From contig DIYV01000036.1 of the NCBI GenBank assembly GCA_002429165.1, positions 1-25,555 of the forward strand: a stretch of DNA of 25,555 nt, given 5' to 3'. A model generated the notes under the pieces. The model was given only the letters and a program-made list of their open reading frames with translations. It was not told where the DNA came from and did no database searches. The translations under genes were made by a program, and so were the position numbers. This DNA comes from Gallionella sp. UBA6045 (GTDB taxonomy: Bacteria; Pseudomonadota; Gammaproteobacteria; Burkholderiales; Gallionellaceae). Shown here piece after piece: positions 16,138-24,266 of the stretch; the stretch's first letter is position 1; each line of letters starts with the position of its first letter.

Positions 16138-16974
16138 ATGAACGACCTGCGTGGCAAGACGATTTTCATCACCGGATCGAGCCGGGGTATCGGGCGCGAG
16201 ATCGCGCTGCGCTGTGCCCGCGACGGCGCGAATCTGGTGATCACCGGCAAGACCTCCGATCCCCATCCCAAACTGCCCGGCACCATCCACAGCGTGGCTG
16301 CAGAGGTTGAGCAAGCGGGCGGGAAGGCGCTGGCGATCCAGCTGGATGTGCGCGACGAGCAGGCGATCCAGGCAGCCGTGGAACAAACCGTGAATACCTT
16401 TGGCGGCATCGACGTGCTGGTGAACAACGCCAGCGCGATCAACCTGACTCCTACCCTGGATACGCCTGCCCGGAAACTCGACCTGATGTGGGACGTGAAC
16501 ATGCGCGCCACTTATCTTGCTTCACAGGCCTGCATTCCGCATCTGAAAAAATCAGCCAACCCGCACATCCTTACGCTGTCGCCGCCGCTGAACATGGATG
16601 CGAAATGGTTCGCGCCGCATCTGGCCTACACGATTTCGAAATATGGCATGAGCCTGTGCACGCTGGGCATGGCGCGCGAATTTGCAGCACGCGACAGTGC
16701 GGACAAAGGTATCGCGGTGAATTGCCTGTGGCCGCGCACCACCATCGCCACCGCCGCGATCCAGTTCAACTTTCCCGAGGCGGTGCTGCGCGCATCGCGC
16801 AAGCCCGCCATCATGGCGGATGCGGCGCATGAGATTTTGACGCGCGACAGCAGTGCTTGCAGCGGGAATTTTTTCATCGACGAAGAGGTATTGCGCGAAG
16901 CGGGTGTGGAAGATTTCGGGCCGTATGCAATGGCTGCCGGGACGCCGTTATTTGGCGACCTGTTTCTTGATTGA
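16138..16974 (+). CDS. Short-chain dehydrogenase/reductase, HSDL2-like
   Basis: 278-residue classical-type SDR. Cofactor motif TGSSRGIG (12-19), NNAS (96-99), catalytic Ser148 (TLSPP) and YxxxK at Tyr164/Lys168 (YTISKYG) are all present. The segment GKTSDPHPKLPGTIHSVAAE and the ending CSGNFFIDEEVLREAGVEDF are typical of HSDL2-like SDRs, which in animals are linked to fatty-acid metabolism. Substrate unknown; a hydroxyacyl or ketoacyl substrate is inferred from the location between fadE and the acyl-CoA synthetase gene. The synthetase gene follows after 10 bases. Confidence 0.85.
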   Translation: MNDLRGKTIFITGSSRGIGREIALRCARDGANLVITGKTSDPHPKLPGTIHSVAAEVEQAGGKALAIQLDVRDEQAIQAAVEQTVNTFGGIDVLVNNASAINLTPTLDTPARKLDLMWDVNMRATYLASQACIPHLKKSANPHILTLSPPLNMDAKWFAPHLAYTISKYGMSLCTLGMAREFAARDSADKGIAVNCLWPRTTIATAAIQFNFPEAVLRASRKPAIMADAAHEILTRDSSACSGNFFIDEEVLREAGVEDFGPYAMAAGTPLFGDLFLD

Positions 16975-16984
16975 GGGGGCGGGT

Positions 16985-18796
16985 ATGCCGAGGGGAATCA
17001 AACACTATATCAAGCCGGAAGAAGCGGTCACGCTATATGGCCTGTTCCTTGAGCGGGCGAAACGCACGCCGGACACCATCGCTTACCGCTATTTCGATAT
17101 CCGGCAGGAAGTCTGGCTGGCGCTGACCTGGGCGCAGATGCTAGCCCAGGTGGCGCGCTGGCAGGCGGCGTTGTTGCGCGAAAACCTGGCGGCCGGCGAC
17201 CGTGTCGCATTGATGTTGCGCAACTGCCCTGAATGGGTGATGTTCGAGCAGGCGGCGATGTCGCTGGGCCTGGTCGTGGTGCCGCTGTATACCGTGGACC
17301 GGCCGGACAATGCGGCCTATATCATCGACAATGCGCAGGCCAGGGTATTGCTGTTCGAGACTGATGAACAATGGCAGGAGATGCGCTCGGTGCGCGAACA
17401 GCTCGGCTGCGTGCAACGCATGGTCAGCCTGGACAGGATCACCACAGCCGATGAACCACGGCTGAGCCACGCAGACGAGTGGCTGCCTGCCGAAGCGGTG
17501 TTGCAGCCCGAGCGGCCGCGCCAGCGCGACGAACTGGCAACGATCATCTATACCTCTGGCACCACCGGCAAGCCCAAGGGCGTGATGTTGTCGCACCACA
17601 ACATCCTGTACAACGCGTACGCATCGCTGAGCACATTCAAGGAAGGCCTGGACAGCAGCGACATCTTTCTGTCTTTCCTGCCGCTGTCGCACACTTTCGA
17701 GCGCACTGCAGGCTATTACATGGCCATGATGGCGGGCGCGGCGGTGGGCTATGCGCGTTCCATCCCGCTGTTGGCAGACGACATGAAAATCATCCGGCCG
17801 ACTGTGCTGGCATCCGTGCCGCGCATCTACGAGCGCATCTACAACGCGATCCATGCCAAGCTGGAGGAAGGCCCGTCATTGCGCCACAAGCTGTTCACTC
17901 TGACCGTGGAAGCCGGCTGGGACCGCTTTGAATACCAGCAGGGACGCGGTGCATGGACGCCGAAAATTCTGCTGTGGCCGCTGCTCAAAAAACTTGTGGC
18001 TGCCAAGGTGATGGACAGACTGGGCGGGCGGCTGCGCCTCTCGGTCAGCGGCGGCGCCGCGCTGCCGCCCAAGGTGTCGCGTCTGTTCATTGCGCTGGGT
18101 TTGCCGCTGGTACAGGGGTACGGCATGACCGAGACCAGCCCGGTGGTGTGCGTCAATCACGTCGAGGACAACCGTCCTTCCACAGTCGGCCCGCCGCTGG
18201 AAGGCATACAGATACGCATCGGCGAACAGAATGCGCTGCTGGTGAAGGGGCCGTGCAACATGCTGGGCTACTGGAACAATCCGGAGGCCACCGCGGCGAT
18301 GATAGACAAGGACGGCTGGCTCAACACCGGCGACACCGCGAGCATCGGCGCAAGCGGCCATGTATCGATCACCGGTCGGCTGAAGGAAATCATCGTCATG
18401 TCCAACGGCGAGAAGGTGCCGCCTGCCGATATGGAGGAAGCGATACTGCGCGACAATCTGTTCGACCAGGTGATGGTCTACGGCGAGGGACATTCCACAC
18501 TGCTGGTGCTGGCAGTGGTCAATCCCGACAAGTGGAACGAGTTCGCGCAGCAGGTGGGTGTGCGCGCCGACATGCCGGAATCGCTGTATGACACGCGCGT
18601 CGAGCAGCAGGTTTTGCAACGCATCTCCGAGCAGATCAGGGAATTCCCCGGCTATGCCAAGGTGCGCCGCGTGCTGCTGCAGACAGAGCCGTGGAGCATA
18701 GAGAACGGCATGATGACACCCACGCTCAAACTCAAGCGCGCCCAGGTGGTGGTACATTTTTTCGAACAGATAAAACAACTATATGAAGGACGTTAA
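16985..18796 (+). CDS. Long-chain fatty-acid--CoA ligase (AMP-binding)
   Basis: 603-residue ANL-superfamily enzyme that activates fatty acids to acyl-CoA with ATP. The P-loop-like A3 motif YTSGTTGKPKG is at 189-199, YGMTETSP at 379-386, and GWLNTGD at 444-450. ITGRLKEIIVMSNGEKVPP carries the hinge region that precedes the catalytic-lysine domain. The length and the pattern of motifs (LFLSFLPLSHTFER) fit the long-chain (FadD15/ACSL-like) group more than E. coli FadD. Start chosen at the ATG after GAGGGGGCGG, 10 bases behind the SDR stop; an upstream in-frame start would run through the SDR gene. Probably supplies FadE with substrate. Confidence 0.92.
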   Translation: MPRGIKHYIKPEEAVTLYGLFLERAKRTPDTIAYRYFDIRQEVWLALTWAQMLAQVARWQAALLRENLAAGDRVALMLRNCPEWVMFEQAAMSLGLVVVPLYTVDRPDNAAYIIDNAQARVLLFETDEQWQEMRSVREQLGCVQRMVSLDRITTADEPRLSHADEWLPAEAVLQPERPRQRDELATIIYTSGTTGKPKGVMLSHHNILYNAYASLSTFKEGLDSSDIFLSFLPLSHTFERTAGYYMAMMAGAAVGYARSIPLLADDMKIIRPTVLASVPRIYERIYNAIHAKLEEGPSLRHKLFTLTVEAGWDRFEYQQGRGAWTPKILLWPLLKKLVAAKVMDRLGGRLRLSVSGGAALPPKVSRLFIALGLPLVQGYGMTETSPVVCVNHVEDNRPSTVGPPLEGIQIRIGEQNALLVKGPCNMLGYWNNPEATAAMIDKDGWLNTGDTASIGASGHVSITGRLKEIIVMSNGEKVPPADMEEAILRDNLFDQVMVYGEGHSTLLVLAVVNPDKWNEFAQQVGVRADMPESLYDTRVEQQVLQRISEQIREFPGYAKVRRVLLQTEPWSIENGMMTPTLKLKRAQVVVHFFEQIKQLYEGR

Positions 18797-18798
18797 TC

Positions 18799-19200
18799 TT
18801 GAGTGATCACCCGCATACCACTCTGCCCGAGGGCCAGCCGACCATCCGTGTGGCGGCGATGCCGTCCGATGCCAATTACACCGGCGACATCTTCGGCGGC
18901 TGGCTGATGGGGCAGGTGGACATTGCCGGCAGTATCCCCGCGCTACATCGCGCCAAGGGCCGTGTTGCAACTGTCGCGGTGAATTCCTTCGTGTTCAAGC
19001 ACCCGATCTTCGTCGGCGATCTGGTGAGTTTCTATACACGGATCGTGAAGGTGGGCACGACCTCGATCACCGTTGATGTCGAGGTGTATGCGCAACGCGA
19101 TCCTGCCAAGCCGGTGTGCGTCAAGGTGACCGAGGCGACGCTGACCTATGTCGCGGTGGGCGAGGACCGCAAGCCCAGGGTTGTTCCGCCGGAAGATTAA
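18799..19200 (+). CDS. yciA: Acyl-CoA thioesterase, YciA type
   Basis: 133-residue hotdog-fold thioesterase that hydrolyses short- to long-chain acyl-CoAs. The family signature IRVAAMPSDANYTGDIFGGW followed by LMGQVDIAGSIPA is clear, and VNSFVFKHPIFVGDLVSFYTRI completes the hotdog helix and strands. It begins with TTG, two bases after the ligase stop, with AAGGA in the end of that gene at good spacing. No ATG allows the full family length (a downstream ATG at 18859 would remove the first 20 residues). It may recycle CoA or relieve acyl-CoA overload in the pathway. Confidence 0.9.
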   Translation: MSDHPHTTLPEGQPTIRVAAMPSDANYTGDIFGGWLMGQVDIAGSIPALHRAKGRVATVAVNSFVFKHPIFVGDLVSFYTRIVKVGTTSITVDVEVYAQRDPAKPVCVKVTEATLTYVAVGEDRKPRVVPPED

Positions 19201-19210
19201 CAATCTCGTG

Positions 19211-19236
19211 AAATAGCGTTTTCAAGTTGGCTATTT
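19211..19236. promoter_or_regulatory. Inverted repeat upstream of fadL
   Basis: AAATAGC (19211-19217) and GCTATTT (19230-19236) are perfect inverted copies around a 12-base spacer, in the 58-base gap between the thioesterase and fadL genes. It could be an operator controlling fadL or a weak hairpin at the end of the upstream operon. It does not match the FadR or PsrA operators I know. Confidence 0.25.
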
Positions 19237-19258
19237 TGACAACCAAGGAGAACAGATC

Positions 19259-20554
19259 ATGAACAATAGAACGATGGTGAGCGGAATTGTTACAGGTGCC
19301 ATGCTGGCGATATCCGGCAGTGCTATGGCCTCCGGCTTTGCCCTGCTGGAACAAAGTGGCAGTGGTCTGGGTAATGCCTTTGCTGGCGGCGCGGCGAGCG
19401 CGGAAGATGCATCAACGATATTTTTCAACCCTGCAGGTATGTCTCGTCTTAACGGCAAACAGATCGTTGTGGGGGGCAGCATGATCAAACCCTCGGCAAA
19501 GTTTTCAGATACCGGTTCCACACCTGCCGCTTTGCAGAGCACAAACAACGGCAATGGCGGCGATGCCGGTAGCTGGGCTTTGGTGCCCAATGCATACTTT
19601 ACGATGGAAGTGAATCCGCAAACCCATGTCGGACTGGCCATCAATGCACCGTTCGGTTTGCAGACCGAATATGATACGAACTGGATCGGACGATTTCAGG
19701 CGATGAAATCCAAGATTCAGACCGTCAACCTGAACCCGTCAGTTTCATATGATGTGAATGAAACGGTCTCGCTCGGTGCGGGACTGAACTACCAGCACAT
19801 CACCGGTGATTTAACCAGCGCAGTCAACTACGCCGCCGCCGCTGCCGGGGCACTGGGTACGAATGTCGAGGGCGTGAGTACCATCAGTGGCAGTGATTCA
19901 GCCTGGGGCTATAACTTGGGCGCATTGTTTAATGTTGATCCGCAGACCCGGATTGGTATCGCATACCGTTCCAAGATCAAATACAACTTGGCGGGTACGA
20001 TTTCGTTCAGCAGTGTGCCTGCCCCGCTGGCTCCGAGTCCGTTGCTTGCAAACGGCCCTGTGACATTGCCAATCACCATGCCGGATTCCTTCTCGCTGAG
20101 CGGCTTTCATCAATTGGATGACCAGTGGGACGTGATGGCGGATGCAACCTGGACCGGTTGGAGTGTGTTGCAGCAACTCAAGATCGATCGTACTTCCGGC
20201 TTGAATGTGCAGACCGTGCAGGAAAACTGGAAAAACACCTGGCGTGTTTCGGCTGGGACGAGTTACCGCTACAACGTGCAATGGAAAGCGCGTGCCGGTA
20301 TAGCTTTAGATCAGGCGCCTGTTTCTGACGCCTATCGCACTGCACGCATACCGGACAATGACCGTACCTGGCTTACCGTGGGAGGGCAATACAAACCGTC
20401 CGGGGAAAGTGCCGTCGATTTCGGTTATGCACATTTGTTTGTTAAGGATTCGACTATTGCTGATATGCAAGCAGCAGCTGGAAAGGGTAATTTAGTTGGT
20501 ACTTACAAGAACAGCGTGGATATCCTCAGCGTGCAATATACCTATAGTTTTTAA
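19259..20554 (+). CDS. fadL: Outer-membrane long-chain fatty acid transporter, FadL/OmpP1/TodX family
   Basis: 431-residue outer-membrane beta-barrel that lets hydrophobic molecules such as long-chain fatty acids cross the outer membrane. There is a signal peptide with cleavage after AMA (about residue 24). The mature N-terminus SGFALLEQSGSGLGNAFAG forms the hatch, with the conserved NPAGM motif at 57-61 and alternating amphipathic strands. The chain ends SVQYTYSF with a C-terminal Phe, as outer-membrane barrels require for assembly. AAGGAGA lies upstream of the ATG. A strong hairpin terminator follows. Its place in a beta-oxidation cluster supports fatty acids as cargo, though related channels carry aromatic hydrocarbons. 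Confidence 0.92.
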   Translation: MNNRTMVSGIVTGAMLAISGSAMASGFALLEQSGSGLGNAFAGGAASAEDASTIFFNPAGMSRLNGKQIVVGGSMIKPSAKFSDTGSTPAALQSTNNGNGGDAGSWALVPNAYFTMEVNPQTHVGLAINAPFGLQTEYDTNWIGRFQAMKSKIQTVNLNPSVSYDVNETVSLGAGLNYQHITGDLTSAVNYAAAAAGALGTNVEGVSTISGSDSAWGYNLGALFNVDPQTRIGIAYRSKIKYNLAGTISFSSVPAPLAPSPLLANGPVTLPITMPDSFSLSGFHQLDDQWDVMADATWTGWSVLQQLKIDRTSGLNVQTVQENWKNTWRVSAGTSYRYNVQWKARAGIALDQAPVSDAYRTARIPDNDRTWLTVGGQYKPSGESAVDFGYAHLFVKDSTIADMQAAAGKGNLVGTYKNSVDILSVQYTYSF

Positions 20555-20570
20555 TAATCAGTCTGTACAA

Positions 20571-20599
20571 GGGGAAGGCAGCTTGCCTTTCCCATTTTT
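20571..20599 (+). terminator. Rho-independent terminator after fadL
   Basis: GGGGAAGGCA (20571-20580) pairs with TGCCTTTCCC (20584-20593), with one G-T wobble and a 3-base loop, followed by ATTTTT. This is the clearest intrinsic terminator in the window. It ends 17 bases before the ATG of the hydroxyacyl-CoA dehydrogenase gene, so transcription into that gene may be attenuated or need another promoter. Confidence 0.8.
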
Positions 20600-20616
20600 G
20601 TTTCCGGAGAAAAGCA

Positions 20617-23100
20617 ATGAGTGAAAATTTCGTGATCCGCAAAGTCGCCGTGCTGGGTGCGGGTGTGATGGGTGCGCAGATCGCCGCGCACCTGGTCAAC
20701 GCCAATGTCGAGACGCTGCTGTTCGATCTGCCCGCCCCCGAGGGCGATCCCAACGGCGTCGTGAACAAGGCGCTGAACGGATTGAAGAAGCTCGAGCCCA
20801 GCCCGCTTGCCAGTCCGTCCAAGCTTGCGTTCATTTCGGCGGCGAATTACGGACAGAATCTCGAGCGCTTGCGCGAGTGCGACCTGGTGATCGAGGCGAT
20901 CGCCGAACGCATCGACTGGAAATCAGACCTGTATAAAAAGGTTGCGCCGTTCGTGGGCGCGCATGCCATCTTCGCGACCAATACTTCCGGCCTGTCCATC
21001 AACAAGCTCGCCGAAGCCTTTCCGGAAAATCTGCGCCACCGCTTCTGCGGCATCCATTTCTTCAACCCGCCGCGCTACATGCATCTAGTCGAGTTGATCC
21101 CGTGCACCGGCACCGAGGCATTGCTGCTCGACCAGCTCGAAGCGTTCCTGGTCTCCACGCTGGGCAAGGGCGTGGTGCGCGCCAAGGACACGCCCAACTT
21201 CATTGCGAACCGCATCGGCGTGTTTTCGATGCTGGCCACCAAGCACCACGCGCAGGCGTTCAACCTCGGTTTCGACACCGTGGATGCGCTGACCGGCCGC
21301 TATCTCGGCCGTCCCAAGAGCGCGACGTTCCGCACGCTGGACGTGGTCGGTCTGGACGTGTTCGCGCACGTGGTCAACACCATGCGCGAGAACCTCACCG
21401 ACGATCCGTGGCACAAGCATTTCGAGTTGCCGGGCTGGTTCGAAAGGCTGGTCGACAAGGGCGCGCTCGGACAGAAGACCAAAAAAGGTATCTACCAGAA
21501 GATCGGCAAGGAGATACGCGTGCTCGATCTGCACACCGAGGAATATCGCCTCACCGAAAGCGACGTCGATTACGCGGTGAAAGAGATATTGCGCGAACGC
21601 GACTGGGCGAAGAAACTCGCCGGGCTGCGCAGCAGCCAGCATCCGCAGGCGAAGTTCCTGTGGGCGACGTTCCGCGACGTGTTCCATTATTGCGCGCTGC
21701 AGCTCGAGCACATCGCCGGCAATGCGCGCGACCTCGACCTCGCGGTGCGCTGGGGATTCGGCTGGGACAGCGGCCCGTTCGAGATATGGCAGGAGGCAGG
21801 CTGGCAGCAGGTGGCAGGCTGGATCGCCGCCGACATCGCGGCGGACAAGGCGATGTCCGATGTCCCGCTGCCGGAGTGGGTAACAGACCCGATCCGCACC
21901 GGCGTGCATACCCCGCAGGGCTCCTATTCGCCCGTCACGGTCAGTTACCAACCTCGCTCCACATTGCCGGTCTACCGCCGCCAGCCGTTCCCGGACAAGC
22001 TGGTCGGCGAATCGGTGCAATACGGCGAGACCATCTTCGAGACCGACGATGTCAGGATGTGGTTCACCGGCGACGACATCGCGATACTCAGCTTCAACTC
22101 CAAGATGCACGCAATCAGCAACGAAGTGCTGGACGGCATATTGCGCGCGATCGATGAAGCCGAGGCGCATTTCTCCGCGCTGATCATCTGGCAGACCGAA
22201 GCACCGTTCTCGGCCGGTGCGCACCTGCTGCAGCTGATGCAGGGCGTGCAGGAATCCGCCGACCAGCCGGCCGGAATGCTCGACAAGCTGAAAAGCTCGG
22301 TGAACCGTGTGAAATACACCGTTGCGGGCGGCGGCGGGCTGGGCAATATCGTCAACGCGGCGGTGGGCAACGTGCCGCGCGTCGAGGACGTGGTCGCCAA
22401 ATTCCAGCAGGTCTCGCAGCGGCTGAGATATGCGCAGGTGCCCACCATCGCGGCGGTGTACGGGCTGGCGCTGGGTGGCGGTTGCGAATTCTCGATCCAC
22501 TGCACAAAGATAGTTGCCGCGCTGGAAAGCTACATCGGCCTGGTCGAAGTCGGCGTCGGCGTGTTGCCCGCAGGCGGCGGCTGCAAGGAAATGGCGCTGC
22601 GCGCGGCAAATGAGGCACGGGGAGGAGACATCTTTCCGCATATCAAGCGCTACTTCCAGCAGATCGCGATGGGCGAAGTCGCCAAGAGCGCCGAACTCGC
22701 GCGCGACATGGGCTATTTGAAACAGTCGGACCGCATCGTGCTGAACCAGTACGAGTTGCTGCACGTCGCGAAAGAGGAAGCGAGAGCGCTGACCGCCACC
22801 GCCTACCGTCCGCCGTTGCATCCGCGCCAGATACCCGTGGCCGGACGTCCCGGCATCGCGACGCTGAAGGCCGCGATGGTCAATATGCTGGAAGGCGGCT
22901 TCATATCAGATCATGACTACGACATCGGCTGCCGCATCGCCGAGACGATGTGCGGCGGCGACGTGGAAGCGGGCGGCATGGTGGACGAACAATGGCTGCT
23001 CGATTTGGAACGCAAGAATTTCATGGAACTGCTCGCGATGGACAAGACCAGAGCTCGTGTCGAGTACATGTTGAAGAACGGGAAGCCGTTGCGGAACTAG
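20617..23100 (+). CDS. 3-hydroxyacyl-CoA dehydrogenase/enoyl-CoA hydratase fusion (FadN-like order)
   Basis: Bifunctional beta-oxidation enzyme of 827 residues. The N-terminal half is the NAD-dependent 3-hydroxyacyl-CoA dehydrogenase: Rossmann motif GAGVMG (14-19), NTSGLSI, and catalytic His147 in GIHFFNPP. The C-terminal part (from about 475) is the crotonase domain with both catalytic glutamates, E624 (GGGCE) and E644 (GLVEVGVG), separated by 20 residues exactly as E119/E139 in E. coli FadB. The dehydrogenase-first order matches Bacillus FadN rather than FadB, which begins with the hydratase. It should convert enoyl-CoA to 3-ketoacyl-CoA for the thiolase encoded at the right edge. Confidence 0.93.
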   Translation: MSENFVIRKVAVLGAGVMGAQIAAHLVNANVETLLFDLPAPEGDPNGVVNKALNGLKKLEPSPLASPSKLAFISAANYGQNLERLRECDLVIEAIAERIDWKSDLYKKVAPFVGAHAIFATNTSGLSINKLAEAFPENLRHRFCGIHFFNPPRYMHLVELIPCTGTEALLLDQLEAFLVSTLGKGVVRAKDTPNFIANRIGVFSMLATKHHAQAFNLGFDTVDALTGRYLGRPKSATFRTLDVVGLDVFAHVVNTMRENLTDDPWHKHFELPGWFERLVDKGALGQKTKKGIYQKIGKEIRVLDLHTEEYRLTESDVDYAVKEILRERDWAKKLAGLRSSQHPQAKFLWATFRDVFHYCALQLEHIAGNARDLDLAVRWGFGWDSGPFEIWQEAGWQQVAGWIAADIAADKAMSDVPLPEWVTDPIRTGVHTPQGSYSPVTVSYQPRSTLPVYRRQPFPDKLVGESVQYGETIFETDDVRMWFTGDDIAILSFNSKMHAISNEVLDGILRAIDEAEAHFSALIIWQTEAPFSAGAHLLQLMQGVQESADQPAGMLDKLKSSVNRVKYTVAGGGGLGNIVNAAVGNVPRVEDVVAKFQQVSQRLRYAQVPTIAAVYGLALGGGCEFSIHCTKIVAALESYIGLVEVGVGVLPAGGGCKEMALRAANEARGGDIFPHIKRYFQQIAMGEVAKSAELARDMGYLKQSDRIVLNQYELLHVAKEEARALTATAYRPPLHPRQIPVAGRPGIATLKAAMVNMLEGGFISDHDYDIGCRIAETMCGGDVEAGGMVDEQWLLDLERKNFMELLAMDKTRARVEYMLKNGKPLRN

Positions 23101-23151
23101 GAAAGAAGTCGATACTCACTTGGTTGAAGCTTATCCATTTTTGGTTACGTA

Positions 23152-23697
23152 ATGTTTGATATGAAGAAAAGTATAAAGCAATTCGATCAGTATCTTTACC
23201 ATGATATTGAAGATGAGGATGCTGCCAGAAAGTACCTAGATGATTCTCTCCCATTGGTGGGAGAGGTCGTTATGTACTTCAACGGCCTGGAGAAGCAACT
23301 AGATTCTTTGTTATGTGAGGCTTTTTCGGATAGAACCGATGCCATCGGTTTAATTGTCCTTCATGGAATGACGTATGCCGCAAAGATTGACTTGTTTAAG
23401 CGCCTTACTGATCATTTTCATACTGCAGCTTGTATGGTTGTCGCTGGATATGACTCTCTAATTGCAGAGTTAAAGCAAGTAGGTATTCTTAGAAATCAAG
23501 TAATACATGCGGACTGGAATAACACTGATGAACAAGGTTATACATATGTGAAGCTAAAAATTTCCCAAGGAGAAATGGAGCAGGAATACGTTCAGTTTTC
23601 AGCCGAGTCGCTGGAGGAACTTATTAGGAGAATATGGGCTACAAGTGAGAAGCTCGAAGAATATTGGGAAAAGCGAAGCGAGATATTGCATGGTTGA
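23152..23697 (+). CDS. HEPN-motif hypothetical protein, AT-rich, probably acquired
   Basis: 181-residue, mostly helical protein that I cannot assign to a named family. An R-x4-H motif stands at Arg114-His119 (RNQVIHADW), with Asn directly after the Arg, the pattern of HEPN-domain ribonucleases. It follows long helices (YFNGLEKQLDSLLCEAF and TYAAKIDLFKRL), as in a HEPN four-helix bundle. HEPN proteins are common as toxins or antiviral effectors. The gene is visibly AT-rich and uses codons such as AGA, TTA and ATA that its neighbours avoid, which suggests horizontal transfer. Start ATG at 23152, or 9 bases later at 23161. No nucleotidyltransferase (MNT) partner is next to it. Confidence 0.6.
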   Translation: MFDMKKSIKQFDQYLYHDIEDEDAARKYLDDSLPLVGEVVMYFNGLEKQLDSLLCEAFSDRTDAIGLIVLHGMTYAAKIDLFKRLTDHFHTAACMVVAGYDSLIAELKQVGILRNQVIHADWNNTDEQGYTYVKLKISQGEMEQEYVQFSAESLEELIRRIWATSEKLEEYWEKRSEILHG

Positions 23698-23766
23698 TAA
23701 TAATCTTTGTGACTAGAGTTGCTAGGCTCGATTTATTCGTTATAAGGCGGCGGGAGACAAAAAGGA

Positions 23767-24123
23767 ATGCAGACATACAAAGGTAGCTGCCACTGCGGCG
23801 CGATCCAGTTCTCGTTTGAAGGCGAGCCTATTACCAAAGGGATGCGCTGTAACTGTTCGTTCTGTTCCAAAAGGGGAATAGTGGTGTCGCCTTATCCCGT
23901 GCCGGAGGCGCAGTTCCACATAAATGCAAAGGAAGGGGCGCTCAGTCTGTATCAATTTGGCAAAAAGAAGGCGAAACATTATTTCTGCCGGATCTGCGGC
24001 ATCCACACTTTCACCGAATCGCCAAGAATGCTGGGGCACTGCCGCGTGAATCTCGGCTGCGTGGAGGGGGTGGATACTTTTGCGATGGATATTGAACTAT
24101 TTGACGGCAAGCATTTGCTTTGA
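23767..24123 (+). CDS. GFA/CENP-V-type zinc-binding protein
   Basis: 118-residue protein of the glutathione-dependent formaldehyde-activating (GFA)/CENP-V family. The zinc-binding cysteines are at C8 and C10 (GSCHCG), C28, C30 and C33 (CNCSFC), and C74 and C77 (FCRICG). The characteristic FCRICGIHTF segment is intact. Members are loosely tied to S-hydroxymethylglutathione formation, but most single-domain proteins have no proven activity. It is preceded by a GGGAGACAAAAAGGA ribosome-binding region and stands between the HEPN-like gene and a 30-base inverted repeat, with no operon partner. Confidence 0.85.
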   Translation: MQTYKGSCHCGAIQFSFEGEPITKGMRCNCSFCSKRGIVVSPYPVPEAQFHINAKEGALSLYQFGKKKAKHYFCRICGIHTFTESPRMLGHCRVNLGCVEGVDTFAMDIELFDGKHLL

Positions 24124-24139
24124 GGAGGCGCAGTCTCTG

Positions 24140-24218
24140 GTAGGGTGGATAAGCGCAGCGCATCCACCATGAGACAGGAATTAAATTTTGGTGGATGCGC
24201 TGCGCTTATCCGCCCTAC
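24140..24218. repeat. 30-base inverted-repeat element
   Basis: Arms at 24140-24169 and 24189-24218 are complementary at 29 of 30 positions around a 19-base AT-rich loop. The arms contain GTAGGGTGGATAAGCGCAGC and its complement. This type of dispersed palindrome, with the GTAGGGTGGATAAGCG core, recurs in many proteobacterial genomes. It sits just upstream of the cnoX-like gene and could form a strong RNA hairpin there. Confidence 0.8.
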
Positions 24219-24266
24219 GCAATTCCGGGAAACGGAAATATTGATTACATGAAGGAAGGGCAGCAG

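Noticed and set aside
14683..16386. Long antisense open frame (567 codons) opposite fadE
   Set aside because: Shadow of fadE and the SDR start; no domain, no ribosome-binding site and it crosses a gene boundary.
21085..22821. Long antisense open frame (578 codons) opposite the dehydrogenase/hydratase gene
   Set aside because: It lies wholly within a well-recognised gene and has low-complexity, His/Arg/Asp-rich translation without motifs, as expected from GC-biased third positions.
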